Origin: an uncultured Bacteroidales bacterium
Lineage (GTDB): Bacteria; Bacteroidota; Bacteroidia; Bacteroidales; Bacteroidaceae
Reading direction: 5' to 3'
DNA: 36,603 nt
NCBI GenBank assembly: GCA_937995875.1
Contig: CALKIW010000001.1
Coordinates: 1-36,603 of the forward strand
In this document: positions 15,909-23,829 of the stretch, in pieces
Position numbering within the stretch: position 1 is the stretch's first letter
Layout: each line of letters begins with the position of its first letter
Notes under the pieces: model-generated
What the model was told of the DNA's origin: nothing
What the model saw: only the letters and a program-made list of their open reading frames with translations
The model's database searches: none
Translations under genes and position numbers: made by a program

Positions 15909-17051
15909 TCAATAAGCCTCCCTCTTGTTCAGCTCGTCCCTACTCAACTTTTTCTTGTCAATAGACCACCATGCGTAGGAAATATAGGCGATAATGAAAG
16001 GAATGAGGAACGACACATACGTCATAGCACGAAGTGTGGTTTCGCTACTACTGCTATTACGGATTGTCAGCGAATGTTGCAAATCGATGTTGGAAGGATA
16101 GAATGCCGTGTTGTTCCAACCTACGATCAAGAACAGCACCAACACAACCAAAATAACACCTATTCCGGCCGGCCAAATGCCTTTAATGTAGTTCTTGTCG
16201 AGCAAGGTCTTTATAATTCCGAATAACAAAAGCAACACACCTGCCAGCAGGATAATAGCCAATGGCCACATTTCAATCAGGTTGTTGAAATACTTATAAG
16301 GCTCCATAAAGATAGCGCCGGTTGCAGGATCAAGGGCAAACCCGTCCTTCAAAAGGGTGCGGATAAAGAAAGCCAAGAATGTCACGAGGAATGCTATCGT
16401 ATTGTAAAGCAAGCGTTTGCGAATACGTCCCCGAATAACATCATCGTGGATGTTGTTGTTGATGTATAGTATTCCCAGTATGCGAGCAAGGAAAAATACG
16501 GCTATTCCGAACACGACAGCCCATACGTCCAACAGCACGTCAAGACCGCCACTGGCGTTTGCCCAACTGCTGATAACCGGCTGAACAGACGTCATCATGT
16601 TGGATTTCTCCACCATAAAGTTGCTGCCATTAAAGAATGTGGCAACAGCACCACCCAAGAGCAACGGTCCGATGATACCATTCAAGATAAGACAAACCTG
16701 AAAAGTTTTGGCACCGAGCAGATTTCCAAACTTATTCTGGAACTCATAGCTTACGGCTTGAACAACAAAAGAGAACAGGATAAGCATCCATACCCAATAT
16801 GCCCCACCGAAGCTCGTGCTGTAAAACAAAGGGAAAGAAGCAAAGAATGAAGCACCGAAAGTTACCAGGGTGGTAAACGTAAACTCCCACTTGCGTCCTG
16901 TGGAATTGATGACCAACCTACGTTCCTCGGGTGTCTTTCCCAAACTGAAAATCATGGAGTTGGCTCCCTGAACGAATAAGAGGAATACCAAAAAGGCTCC
17001 CATCAGAGAAACCACAAACCACCAATATGATTGTAAGAATTCGTATGTCAT
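15909..17051 (-). CDS. cydB: Cytochrome bd ubiquinol oxidase subunit II
   Basis: A 380-residue polytopic membrane protein, the second subunit of the bd oxidase, which reduces oxygen to water at very low oxygen and protects anaerobes from oxygen stress. About eight to nine transmembrane stretches are visible, starting with FLQSYWWFVVSLMGAFLVFLLF as the first. The NSMIFSLGKTPEERRLVINSTGRKWE region matches Bacteroidetes CydB. It begins 6 bp after the cydA stop, so it is the last gene of the DUF4492-cydA-cydB operon. In Bacteroidales this enzyme is often the only terminal oxidase. No cydDC transporter genes are in view. Confidence 0.95.
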   Translation of the reverse strand: MTYEFLQSYWWFVVSLMGAFLVFLLFVQGANSMIFSLGKTPEERRLVINSTGRKWEFTFTTLVTFGASFFASFPLFYSTSFGGAYWVWMLILFSFVVQAVSYEFQNKFGNLLGAKTFQVCLILNGIIGPLLLGGAVATFFNGSNFMVEKSNMMTSVQPVISSWANASGGLDVLLDVWAVVFGIAVFFLARILGILYINNNIHDDVIRGRIRKRLLYNTIAFLVTFLAFFIRTLLKDGFALDPATGAIFMEPYKYFNNLIEMWPLAIILLAGVLLLLFGIIKTLLDKNYIKGIWPAGIGVILVVLVLFLIVGWNNTAFYPSNIDLQHSLTIRNSSSSETTLRAMTYVSFLIPFIIAYISYAWWSIDKKKLSRDELNKREAY

Positions 17052-17057
17052 GGCTAT

Positions 17058-18647
17058 TTAGTTTTTAAGTGCAACTTCAGAAATTTCAGGGCCTTTCTTG
17101 ATTTGCTTGCAGAGAATATTGATCTCGACAACAAGCATCGTTGTGAAGAGGATGAGGAAGATAAAGAATGTTGTGGCCACGCTCGCAGCAGGCACATTGG
17201 ATACGGCAACGTTTACGGGCAGCATATCCTGAATGGTCCAAGGCTGGCGTCCCATTTCTGCAACAATCCATCCCGATTCACTTGCGATATAGGCAAGAGG
17301 AATAAGAATTAAACTTGCCCAGTGCAGCCAACGGAATTGGTGAATATCTTTCTTATAGAGAATAAAAAGTACCACAGCAAAGAAAACTATAAACAAGAAT
17401 CCCATTCCGACCATAACACGGAAGGCATAGAAGTTTAATGGAATAGACGGTACAAGATCATGCACATCTTTGATATATCCATAGCCGAAATATTTAATAT
17501 TGTCTTTCAGCACGGCAAGATTGCTTTTAGCCGATGCCGAAAGCGGGTCTCCATCCTTCATACCAGCCGTTTCCTTGCGATATTCCTGCAAAGCCACAAT
17601 GGCTTTCTTGCCACTTTCTATCTTCTCTTCGAACGACGGCTCTCTGGTTCCGTCTGGCTTGGTATAGCCTTGAATTAAATTGTTTACACCCGGCACATAT
17701 CCATTCAGCGAACGAGTAGCAAGGATGGAAAGGCCATAAGGCACTGCTATACGATATGGTGGCTCTGCTTCGTTTACGTAATCGGGTTGCTTGAATGGAT
17801 TGACAGCAGCCATTATGGTCAGGCCTTGGCTTTCGCCTCCATTATACAAAGCTTCCATAGCTGCCAGCTTCATGGGCTGCGATTTAGCCACCCTGTAGGC
17901 CGACTCGTCACCCGTGAGGGCTGCAAGCACAGAGGCTATGAGTCCAACAATAGCACCAATCTTGATACTTTCTTTCGCAAATTTGTGTTCGCGATCCTTC
18001 AACAGATACCAGCAACTGACACCAACCACAAAAACGGCTCCTATGATCCATGCCGAAGTGACCGTGTGGCAGAACTTGTCTACAGCGTAAGGAGAGAACG
18101 CAACATCCGTGAATGATGTCATCTCAAAACGCATTGTATCAGAGTTGAATTCCTGTCCAACGGGATACTGCATCCAAGAGTTGGCTACCAAAATCCACCA
18201 CGCAGAAATGGTTGCTCCCAAACCGGTGAGCCATGTGGCGGAAAGGTGGAATCCACGAGATACTTTGTCCCATCCAAAGAACATCACAGCCACAAAAGTT
18301 GCTTCCATAAAGAAAGCCACAATTCCCTCTATAGCCAATGGCGCTCCAAAGATGTCGCCTACCATCCATGAATAGTTGCTCCAGTTAGTACCAAACTCAA
18401 ACTCAAGAATGATACCCGTAGCCACACCCATGGCGAAATTAATACCAAAGAGTTTCTGCCAGAAACGCGCCGTGTCTTTCCAGAACTCCTTTTTCGTGCG
18501 ATAATAACAAGTCTCTGCAATTCCCATGATAACCGCCAACCCCAATGTGAGTGGGACAAACAGCCAGTGGTAAATTGCCGTAAGCGCAAACTGGGCTCTT
18601 GACCAATCTACGGTTGAATTTGTAATGTCCAGTAATAGATTAAACAT
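17058..18647 (-). CDS. cydA: Cytochrome bd ubiquinol oxidase subunit I
   Basis: A 529-residue heme-bearing subunit with about nine membrane helices. Visible landmarks are the N-terminal WSRAQFALTAIYHWLFVPLTLG (a conserved His for heme d), FEFGTNWSNYSWMVGDIFGAPLAIEG around residues 100-125, and the family signature SGWIVAEMGRQPWTI near residue 455. The quinol-binding loop between helices 6 and 7 (about 255-390) is moderately long and charged. It oxidises quinol on the periplasmic side without pumping protons. It lies 20 bp after the DUF4492 gene and 6 bp before cydB. Confidence 0.96.
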   Translation of the reverse strand: MFNLLLDITNSTVDWSRAQFALTAIYHWLFVPLTLGLAVIMGIAETCYYRTKKEFWKDTARFWQKLFGINFAMGVATGIILEFEFGTNWSNYSWMVGDIFGAPLAIEGIVAFFMEATFVAVMFFGWDKVSRGFHLSATWLTGLGATISAWWILVANSWMQYPVGQEFNSDTMRFEMTSFTDVAFSPYAVDKFCHTVTSAWIIGAVFVVGVSCWYLLKDREHKFAKESIKIGAIVGLIASVLAALTGDESAYRVAKSQPMKLAAMEALYNGGESQGLTIMAAVNPFKQPDYVNEAEPPYRIAVPYGLSILATRSLNGYVPGVNNLIQGYTKPDGTREPSFEEKIESGKKAIVALQEYRKETAGMKDGDPLSASAKSNLAVLKDNIKYFGYGYIKDVHDLVPSIPLNFYAFRVMVGMGFLFIVFFAVVLFILYKKDIHQFRWLHWASLILIPLAYIASESGWIVAEMGRQPWTIQDMLPVNVAVSNVPAASVATTFFIFLILFTTMLVVEINILCKQIKKGPEISEVALKN

Positions 18648-18667
18648 ATTGTATAGATTTTAACAAC

Positions 18668-18904
18668 TTAGCTACCCCGATTAAGTATCTGGGTGGAAAC
18701 AAATTCCGCCTCCTCCCCTTTTTCAGCATTCTGGTGGATGAAGTTGGGAAAGAAAAACACTTTGAGAATGGCAAATATAATAAACAGTTTGATAAGAATG
18801 ATCATCCACAGCGTTTTGCCTATGGTCATGTTCCTAAAGCCGTCTGCGTAGAGATGGTAAGCATTATAAACAAAACGATATATGCTACTATTCTTGAATT
18901 TCAT
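18668..18904 (-). CDS. DUF4492 small membrane protein of the cyd operon
   Basis: A 78-residue protein with one strong membrane helix (about residues 29-52, LWMIILIKLFIIFAILKVFFFP) after a basic, aromatic N-terminus (SIYRFVYNAYHLYADGFRNMTIGKTLW). Proteins of this family sit immediately upstream of cydA in many Bacteroidetes. By position and size it may be a small accessory subunit of the bd oxidase, as CydX is in proteobacteria, but it is not a CydX homologue by sequence. It leads the operon and has a good promoter box just upstream. Confidence 0.85.
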   Translation of the reverse strand: MKFKNSSIYRFVYNAYHLYADGFRNMTIGKTLWMIILIKLFIIFAILKVFFFPNFIHQNAEKGEEAEFVSTQILNRGS

Positions 18905-18922
18905 TAGTTTTCTGTTTATGCT

Positions 18923-18955
18923 ACAAACTTAAATCTTTTTTTTTATATTTACAAC
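18923..18955 (-). promoter_or_regulatory. Promoter of the DUF4492-cydAB operon
   Basis: On the minus strand TAAGTTTG (18923-18930) fits TAnnTTTG, with a GTTG about 20 nt upstream as a possible -33 box. The transcript would start within about 15 nt of the DUF4492 ATG. The spacer contains a nine-T run on the plus strand. Confidence 0.6.
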
Positions 18956-19146
18956 AGTTTGTTTGTATTTTTCCCATATTTATATATAATATCGTGAACG
19001 AAATATGTTTATAATATCAATGACACAACAAGTTAAGACTTTATGAGTGTCAATACAAATTTATATCAGACTTCAGGTATTTATCATGATGTATTTCTTT
19101 ATCGAATAAAAACCCATGTACAAACGATTTTATACTTATATATGGT
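18956..19146. other. AT-rich intergenic stretch between divergent promoters
   Basis: Very AT-rich sequence between the cyd promoter (-) and the SGNH hydrolase promoter (+). No credible gene or repeat seen. Regulators of both units could bind here, but no symmetrical site stood out. Confidence 0.5.
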
Positions 19147-19154
19147 TACCTTTG
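19147..19154 (+). promoter_or_regulatory. -7 promoter box for the SGNH hydrolase gene
   Basis: TACCTTTG fits TAnnTTTG. The predicted leader is long, about 130 nt before the ATG at 19294, and I recognise no known riboswitch in it. Confidence 0.55.
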
Positions 19155-19293
19155 CATCAACAACTGTCTGCTCACATGAAAAAGGATGTAAATCGTATCG
19201 CCGGGCACCATATTCCCCCTATTCGCCTATATTTCGTTTGAGCCTATGCTGTAAATTCACAATAAACAAACAACATAACTTTAAACAACAACA

Positions 19294-19974
19294 ATGAGAA
19301 CTATCCTATCATTATTATTGCTCCTTTGTACCGTATCAACGTATGGGCAGTCCAAAGAAACCGTTGCCATTTTGGGAGACTCTTACTCTACCTTCGAAGG
19401 ATACCTTACCCCCGACAGCATGGAGGTTTGGTATCATAAAGCGTCAAACCCCCAGCAAACCGACGTTACGAACGTTAGGCAAACGTGGTGGTGGCAAGTA
19501 ATCAAAGAGGGCGGATACAAACTCGGAATCAACAACTCGTGGTCGGGAGCCTGCATTTGCAACACTGGTTACAACGATGCTGACGCAACCTACAGGTCTT
19601 TCCTGACGCGGCTGGACGCACTCGGCACTCCCGACATCATCCTCATCTTCGGCGGCACGAATGACGCTTGGGCCGGCGTACCGCTGGGTGATTTTAAATA
19701 TCAAGACATTAAGCTTGCCGATAAATACAATTTCCGTCCTGCCCTGTCCTATTTACTGAGCCAAATGACCGAAAGATACCCTAACACGGACATTTATTTC
19801 ATTTCCAACTGCGATTTGAACGAGGCCTACACACAATCCATTCACACCGTATGCAGGCATTATGACATCCCCGTGATTCAGTTGCACGACGTTAGTAAGC
19901 AGAATGGGCATCCCGACATCAAGGGCATGCAAACCATCGCCAAGCAAGTGTTGAGCTTTCTCAAGAAAAAGTAA
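19294..19974 (+). CDS. Secreted SGNH/GDSL-family hydrolase
   Basis: A 226-residue exported esterase-like protein. Residues 1-19 are a signal peptide (hydrophobic LSLLLLLCTVS, cleavage likely after TYGQ). SGNH blocks are present: block I GDSYSTFEG with nucleophile Ser30, the block II Gly region, block III GGTNDAW with the oxyanion Asn, and a C-terminal GHPDIKGM with the His. Proteins of this type act as carbohydrate esterases or lipases; the substrate cannot be told. It stands alone, with no adjacent glycan-use genes. The 961-bp region downstream has no gene. Confidence 0.88.
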   Translation: MRTILSLLLLLCTVSTYGQSKETVAILGDSYSTFEGYLTPDSMEVWYHKASNPQQTDVTNVRQTWWWQVIKEGGYKLGINNSWSGACICNTGYNDADATYRSFLTRLDALGTPDIILIFGGTNDAWAGVPLGDFKYQDIKLADKYNFRPALSYLLSQMTERYPNTDIYFISNCDLNEAYTQSIHTVCRHYDIPVIQLHDVSKQNGHPDIKGMQTIAKQVLSFLKKK

Positions 19975-20076
19975 AACACGAAACAGCAATAGAACAGCAG
20001 CGTGAGCATGGGTTGAGATACCTATGATGCTCAAAAGAAGGGGAAACCTTATTATCATTGGAACGCAACACTGTAC

Positions 20077-20147
20077 GGGCATATCCTATCAAATGTTTCC
20101 CAAAATATCCCACAGAGTCCTGTGAAACTGGGAATGCGGATATGCCC
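20077..20147. other. Nested inverted repeats, possible structured RNA
   Basis: Three coaxial inverted repeats share one centre. Outer arms are GGGCATATCC (20077-20086) and GGATATGCCC (20138-20147). Middle arms are TTCCCA (20097-20102) and TGGGAA (20129-20134). Apical arms are CACAG (20111-20115) and CTGTG (20120-20124) around an AGTC loop. All three are perfect, giving 21 pairs in a 71-nt fold with internal loops. There is no T-tract. This could be a structured RNA or the remnant of a small palindromic mobile element; I recognise no known family. Confidence 0.5.
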
Positions 20148-20406
20148 CTTGCAACTGTTTACCGGTAATCTCCCTTCCAACGCATCTGCCGGAAACTATT
20201 TTGTGAGCCACAACGAGAGTTTGAAAACCACCCCATTGCATACCGGAAGTGACGCATGAACTTTAAAGAGGTTGCACCAAGAATAAGACAATTTGTCTTG
20301 AAAATATCAACATAAACGTGTACGCTTTTTCTATCGTTTTAGAAAAGATGATGCAACCTTTCTACCATTTTTTTGACTTTTTTCATCCATCCCTCAGCAA
20401 GGGTGA

Positions 20407-20516
20407 GACGAATCGGGCTTTATCGCAGTGCGACTAAGCCTCATTCGTGATGCGAATAGACGCTAAACGGACTGCGGCTAAGGTTTTGTCGCAGTGCCGT
20501 TAAACTCTAATGGCAA
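20407..20516. repeat. 22-bp tandem array B, five diverged palindromic units
   Basis: Units start exactly every 22 bases at 20407, 20429, 20451, 20473 and 20495. Four of five begin TGC and most contain TAA at unit positions 7-9 and TCGCA or a variant near the end. The clearest opens TGCGGCTAAGG at 20473 and ends TCGCAG. Sequence outside these limits does not follow the pattern. Same unit and same total length as arrays A and C. Confidence 0.75.
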
Positions 20517-20883
20517 GCATTTTTATGTTGAAAATACACCTAAATCTTGCACAAAACTCATAAAGCTCTAATACACAGACAGATACAAAAGTATGAAAAT
20601 TATCGCGTATTTTGAAACAAGGTTTTATTTTTTCAGAATAAGCCAAGCAGCAGAGAGGTTTTGTCCGCTTTTTTACAAACTGCCACCCCATCCGCACAGA
20701 GGTCTGCGCCCTCCCCACGCTACCTCTCCTCTCTCATCCCAACTCGCTCCAATCGCTCACTGCAACAGGGTCGGCAAAATGATTATGGCCTTTCAAAAAC
20801 AAGCCGTCGGCGAAGGCCGTCATTGATTGGCAGTGCCAAAAGGACTCAGAAATGATGTGCCCACCAAACCACATGATAAAGAA

Positions 20884-20914
20884 AATCGCAGGCTCTCCAT
20901 GAAAGTCTGCGATT
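20884..20914 (-). terminator. Terminator of the small exported protein gene
   Basis: AATCGCAG and CTGCGATT form an 8-bp stem. On the minus strand it ends in GATT followed by TTCTTT, 22 bases past the stop of the gene at 20936. Confidence 0.7.
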
Positions 20915-20935
20915 CTTATTCATCTCTTCAATATT

Positions 20936-21331
20936 TTATTTGAGCAGTCCACGATTATTCAGCGTGACATTCAAAAGTGTGTTAAACTTCCGATACTGAT
21001 CACGTGTGAGTATGTAGCTCATGTATTTCAGTTCCTTGTCAGCAGCCTGTTTTACCATAGTGCTGCGTTCTGACGCATCTGCCTTGGCGGCTTCGTTCAT
21101 CTCTCCGACAAACTTGTTGTGGACGATCTGCACAGCTTCCATCTGATAGTTGTCAAGCTGCAGTGCAGATGCCAAACTGCTATAGTTCAAAGACATATCA
21201 TATTTCTTAACCATGTTGGCTACTGTTACCTCCGGAGCCTTCTGTGTCTCATTGCCATGCTTGTCACTATTTCCGGCAAATGCCATTGTCATTGAAAACA
21301 TGGCAGCTAATGTCAATACAATCTTTTTCAT
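20936..21331 (-). CDS. Small exported protein of unknown function
   Basis: A 131-residue protein with a clear Sec signal peptide (MKKIVLTLAAMFSMTMAFAG, cleavage after AFA). The mature part is about 110 residues, helical, Lys/Glu/Met-rich, with no cysteines after cleavage. A stretch around residues 60-118 (DNYQMEAVQIVHNKF, then ILTRDQYRKFNTLLN) recalls the helical repeats of small periplasmic Spy/CpxP-like proteins, in which an LTxxQ-type motif precedes a helix, but this is only a resemblance. It has its own promoter box and terminator. Probably a periplasmic protein; function unknown. Confidence 0.75.
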   Translation of the reverse strand: MKKIVLTLAAMFSMTMAFAGNSDKHGNETQKAPEVTVANMVKKYDMSLNYSSLASALQLDNYQMEAVQIVHNKFVGEMNEAAKADASERSTMVKQAADKELKYMSYILTRDQYRKFNTLLNVTLNNRGLLK

Positions 21332-21422
21332 TTCTTTTCCTTTCTTTAATTTGTCCGCATCTGTATATTATGCGGATGCTAATTTAACTTGTTATCCTTG
21401 CGAAATCCTCTGATTTCTATTA

Positions 21423-21430
21423 CAAATATA
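21423..21430 (-). promoter_or_regulatory. -7 promoter box for the small exported protein gene
   Basis: The minus strand reads TATATTTG, matching TAnnTTTG, about 90 bases before the ATG. Confidence 0.5.
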
Positions 21431-21585
21431 GGCAGTTTATCCCAAAGACGCAAGTCTTTTACCCGTTTGTGTGCGAAAACAGTGCGCTTTATTGACTCAA
21501 ATCAAGGATATGCACACTCAAAGCAGTTTAACGGGACTTATCGCACAAATATCCATACGAACAGAACATTCTGAAAAAAAAAGGT

Positions 21586-21593
21586 TATCTTTG
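21586..21593 (+). promoter_or_regulatory. -7 promoter box for slyD-aroC
   Basis: TATCTTTG matches TAnnTTTG. The leader to the ATG at 21619 would be about 20 nt. A run of nine A lies just upstream of the box. Confidence 0.6.
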
Positions 21594-21618
21594 CACCTAT
21601 TATAATAATACAAACAAC

Positions 21619-22263
21619 ATGGACCATAAAACAAAGAAATATATCACCGCTTCTTATCGGTTGTATGACATAACCGATGGACGAAAAAACCTGATCGAGG
21701 AAACCTCTGCGGATCGCCCATTTACCTTTATCAGTGGTTTGGGACTCCTGCTTGAGGAATTCGAGCGACAGATCATAGGCCTTGAGGCGGGCAGCAAGTT
21801 TGATTTCGCACTAACCCCGGAACAGGCTTATGGAGAGCACAGCAGCGAGCGAGTGCTGGACTTGGACAAGCAATTTTTCCATGTGGATGGAAAATTTGAC
21901 CAAGAGAATGTGTACCGGGATGCCGTTATCCCATTGCAAGACGAAGACGGAAACAGGTTTTATGGTCGCGTGATGGAGGTAACGGATGAAAAGGTAAAAA
22001 TAGACCTTAATCATCCTCTGGCTGGCAGGACATTGAATTTCTGTGGAGAAATCAATGAAAACAGAGAGGCAACAAGTGAAGAGGTGGCCCAGCTGACCGA
22101 GAAATTGTCCGGACGAGGCAGTGGATGTAAATGTGGCGGACACGGACACCAAGGGGAATGCTGCGGGAAGCATCATCATGATGAAGAATGTGGGCACCAT
22201 CGTCATAGCGACGGAGAATGTTGCGGAAAGCACCACAACGACGGCGAGTGTTGCAGCAAATAG
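21619..22263 (+). CDS. SlyD-like FKBP prolyl isomerase with Cys/His-rich metal-binding tail
   Basis: A 214-residue peptidyl-prolyl cis-trans isomerase and chaperone. The FKBP core (about residues 8-75 and 110-140) is split by an insert-in-flap segment (about 75-120), as in SlyD. FISGLGLLLEEFERQIIGLEAGSKFDFALTPEQAYGEHS spans the core signature. From residue 170 the tail holds nine Cys and ten His, with the block GECCGKHH at 179-186 and again at 199-206 and a partial copy GECCSK at the end. SlyD tails of this sort bind nickel, zinc or copper. The stop lies 5 bp before the aroC start, so the two are cotranscribed. Confidence 0.92.
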   Translation: MDHKTKKYITASYRLYDITDGRKNLIEETSADRPFTFISGLGLLLEEFERQIIGLEAGSKFDFALTPEQAYGEHSSERVLDLDKQFFHVDGKFDQENVYRDAVIPLQDEDGNRFYGRVMEVTDEKVKIDLNHPLAGRTLNFCGEINENREATSEEVAQLTEKLSGRGSGCKCGGHGHQGECCGKHHHDEECGHHRHSDGECCGKHHNDGECCSK

Positions 22264-22268
22264 AGAAA

Positions 22269-23345
22269 ATGAGAAATATTTTTGGAAACATATTCACCCT
22301 GACCACGTTTGGTGAGAGTCACGGAACTGCCATTGGTGGCATTGTAGACGGTATGCCTGCCGGCGTAGAAATTGACATGGACTTTATTCAGCACGAATTG
22401 GACAGGCGCAAACCCGGCCAGAGCAAGATAACCACTTCGCGCAACGAGCCCGACCGGGTGCAGCTTATGAGTGGCGTGTTTGAAGGAAAAACTACGGGCA
22501 CACCCATTGGCTTTATGGTGCTCAACAAGAATCAACATTCCAAAGACTATGATAATATGCGGGGGTTGTTCCGCCCTTCACACTCCGACTACACCTATTA
22601 TAACAAGTACGGCATACGCGACCATCGTGGGGGTGGACGTTCTTCGGCACGAATAACGCTCAGTCGTGTGGTTGCGGGAGCACTTGCCAAACTGGCATTG
22701 AAGCAACTGGGCATCACCATCCAAGCCTATACCACACAGGTGGGCAATATCGAGCTGGAACGGGACTACCGTCTCTACGACCTCACCAAGACCGAAGACA
22801 GTTTGGTGAGATGTCCGGATGCCGACAAGGCCAAGCAGATGGAAAGCCTCATCATGGACGTAAAAGATGACGGTGACACTGTGGGAGGAGTAATTGCCTG
22901 CGTTGTGAAAGGTTGTCCCATAGGATTGGGCGAACCGGAATTTGGTAAGCTCCATGCACAGTTGGGGGCAGCCATGCTGAGCATCAATGCCGTGAAAGGG
23001 TTTGAATATGGAAATGGGTTTGCCGGAGTTTCAATGAGGGGAAGCCAGCAAAACGATGTGTTTGTCAGGAAAGACAATAATATATCCACCGCCACCAATC
23101 ACAGTGGAGGAATACAAGGAGGAGTGAGCAACGGACAGGACATCTATTTCCGCGTGGCTTTCAAGCCGGTAGCCACCATCCTGCAAAAACAAAACACCGT
23201 AGATATAGAGGGAAATCCCACTACCCTCAACGCCAAAGGTCGTCACGACCCATGTGTACTGCCTCGTGCAGTGCCCATCGTTGAGGCGATGACGGCAATG
23301 GTTTTGCTGGACAACTATCTCATCGGAAAGACCACGCATCTATAG
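22269..23345 (+). CDS. aroC: Chorismate synthase
   Basis: A 358-residue FMN-dependent enzyme that makes chorismate from EPSP, the last common step of aromatic synthesis. All three family signatures are visible: TTFGESHG near the N-terminus, RGGGRSSARITLSRVVAGA around residues 117-135, and RHDPCVLPRAVPIVEAM near residue 325. The open frame runs back to 22218 inside the slyD tail, but the ATG at 22269 (MRNIFGNIFTLTTFG) is the family start and sits 5 bp after the slyD stop. No other shikimate-pathway gene is nearby. Confidence 0.97.
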   Translation: MRNIFGNIFTLTTFGESHGTAIGGIVDGMPAGVEIDMDFIQHELDRRKPGQSKITTSRNEPDRVQLMSGVFEGKTTGTPIGFMVLNKNQHSKDYDNMRGLFRPSHSDYTYYNKYGIRDHRGGGRSSARITLSRVVAGALAKLALKQLGITIQAYTTQVGNIELERDYRLYDLTKTEDSLVRCPDADKAKQMESLIMDVKDDGDTVGGVIACVVKGCPIGLGEPEFGKLHAQLGAAMLSINAVKGFEYGNGFAGVSMRGSQQNDVFVRKDNNISTATNHSGGIQGGVSNGQDIYFRVAFKPVATILQKQNTVDIEGNPTTLNAKGRHDPCVLPRAVPIVEAMTAMVLLDNYLIGKTTHL

Positions 23346-23387
23346 AGAATATTTCGATAGCGAATACACGATTTTTCGGTTCTTTCC

Positions 23388-23417
23388 TTTGGATATCAGA
23401 ATTTTATCGTAAATTTG
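23388..23417 (+). promoter_or_regulatory. Full Bacteroidetes promoter with no clear gene behind it
   Basis: TTTG at 23388-23391 is followed after 18 nt by TAAATTTG at 23410-23417. This is a complete -33/-7 pair, with slightly short spacing. Transcription would begin near 23424. Confidence 0.55.
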
Positions 23418-23423
23418 CAACGA

Positions 23424-23522
23424 AATGAAATGGGATTTGAGAAAACCCCTAATCAGTTTAGTTAAGTCTAGTTTAGTTTTTGTGTTGGTTGGGGGCTGTC
23501 GGTTGGCAACCCCCACATTTTT
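23424..23522 (+). ncRNA. Candidate small RNA of about 100 nt
   Basis: The span starts about 7 nt after a good promoter and ends at a GC-rich hairpin (GGGGG at 23491-23495 with CCCCC at 23510-23514, with a TG/CA pair inside) followed by TTTTTT at 23518-23523. GTTTAG and CTAAAC copies flank the hairpin and could extend the fold. A 68-codon frame begins at 23425 (MKWDLRKPLISLVKSSLVF...), with a hydrophobic stretch and a lipobox-like VGGC, but it would be leaderless and the hairpin lies inside it. An RNA seems somewhat likelier than a protein. Known families were not recognised. Confidence 0.35.
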
Positions 23523-23811
23523 TGGTAAATCTAAACAGTATTACGGCGTAATGGATAGTTTTGTTCACCGTCGGACGTATCATATTAAAGTCTGTGAAGA
23601 CCGAATATACATGCCAGCGATAAGCAACTGATTAACAAAAAGATATATATAGAGCGCATGAAGGCAAGAGAAAGGAAATATGCATGAAAACCTTTTCTGC
23701 TAATATGATAGCCTTAATGGTCTAACAAGGGAAACCACCTAATCCTTTTTACATAGAGCAGGTTTTAACCTAAATATAAAAGGTTAGGCAGCTTTCCTAA
23801 AATCAAAAACC
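23523..23811. other. Gene-free remainder of the aroC-pyrD gap
   Basis: No credible gene. A weak stem TAACCT/AGGTTA lies at 23766-23786. Nothing else was recognised. Confidence 0.5.
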
Positions 23812-23829
23812 GAGCTTTTTATACAGCTC
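23812..23829 (-). terminator. Possible terminator overlapping the pyrD stop
   Basis: GAGCT and AGCTC form a 5-bp stem with an 8-nt loop. On the minus strand it is followed by GGTTTTTG. It overlaps the last codons of pyrD, and the stem is short, so this is tentative. Confidence 0.4.

Larger units (their letters stand above)
19975..20883. other. Gene-free gap of about 0.9 kb
   Basis: No credible protein gene. Short open frames on both strands lack family features and run through the repeat array. The gap contains a nested-stem element (20077-20147), a short hairpin at 20285-20299 (AAGACA/TGTCTT), the 22-bp array B (20407-20516) and the terminator of the next gene. Confidence 0.6.

Noticed and set aside
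20500..20855. Short open frames on both strands upstream of the small exported protein's terminator
   Set aside because: They overlap one another in different frames, show low-complexity Ser/Pro/Arg-rich products and have no promoter box.
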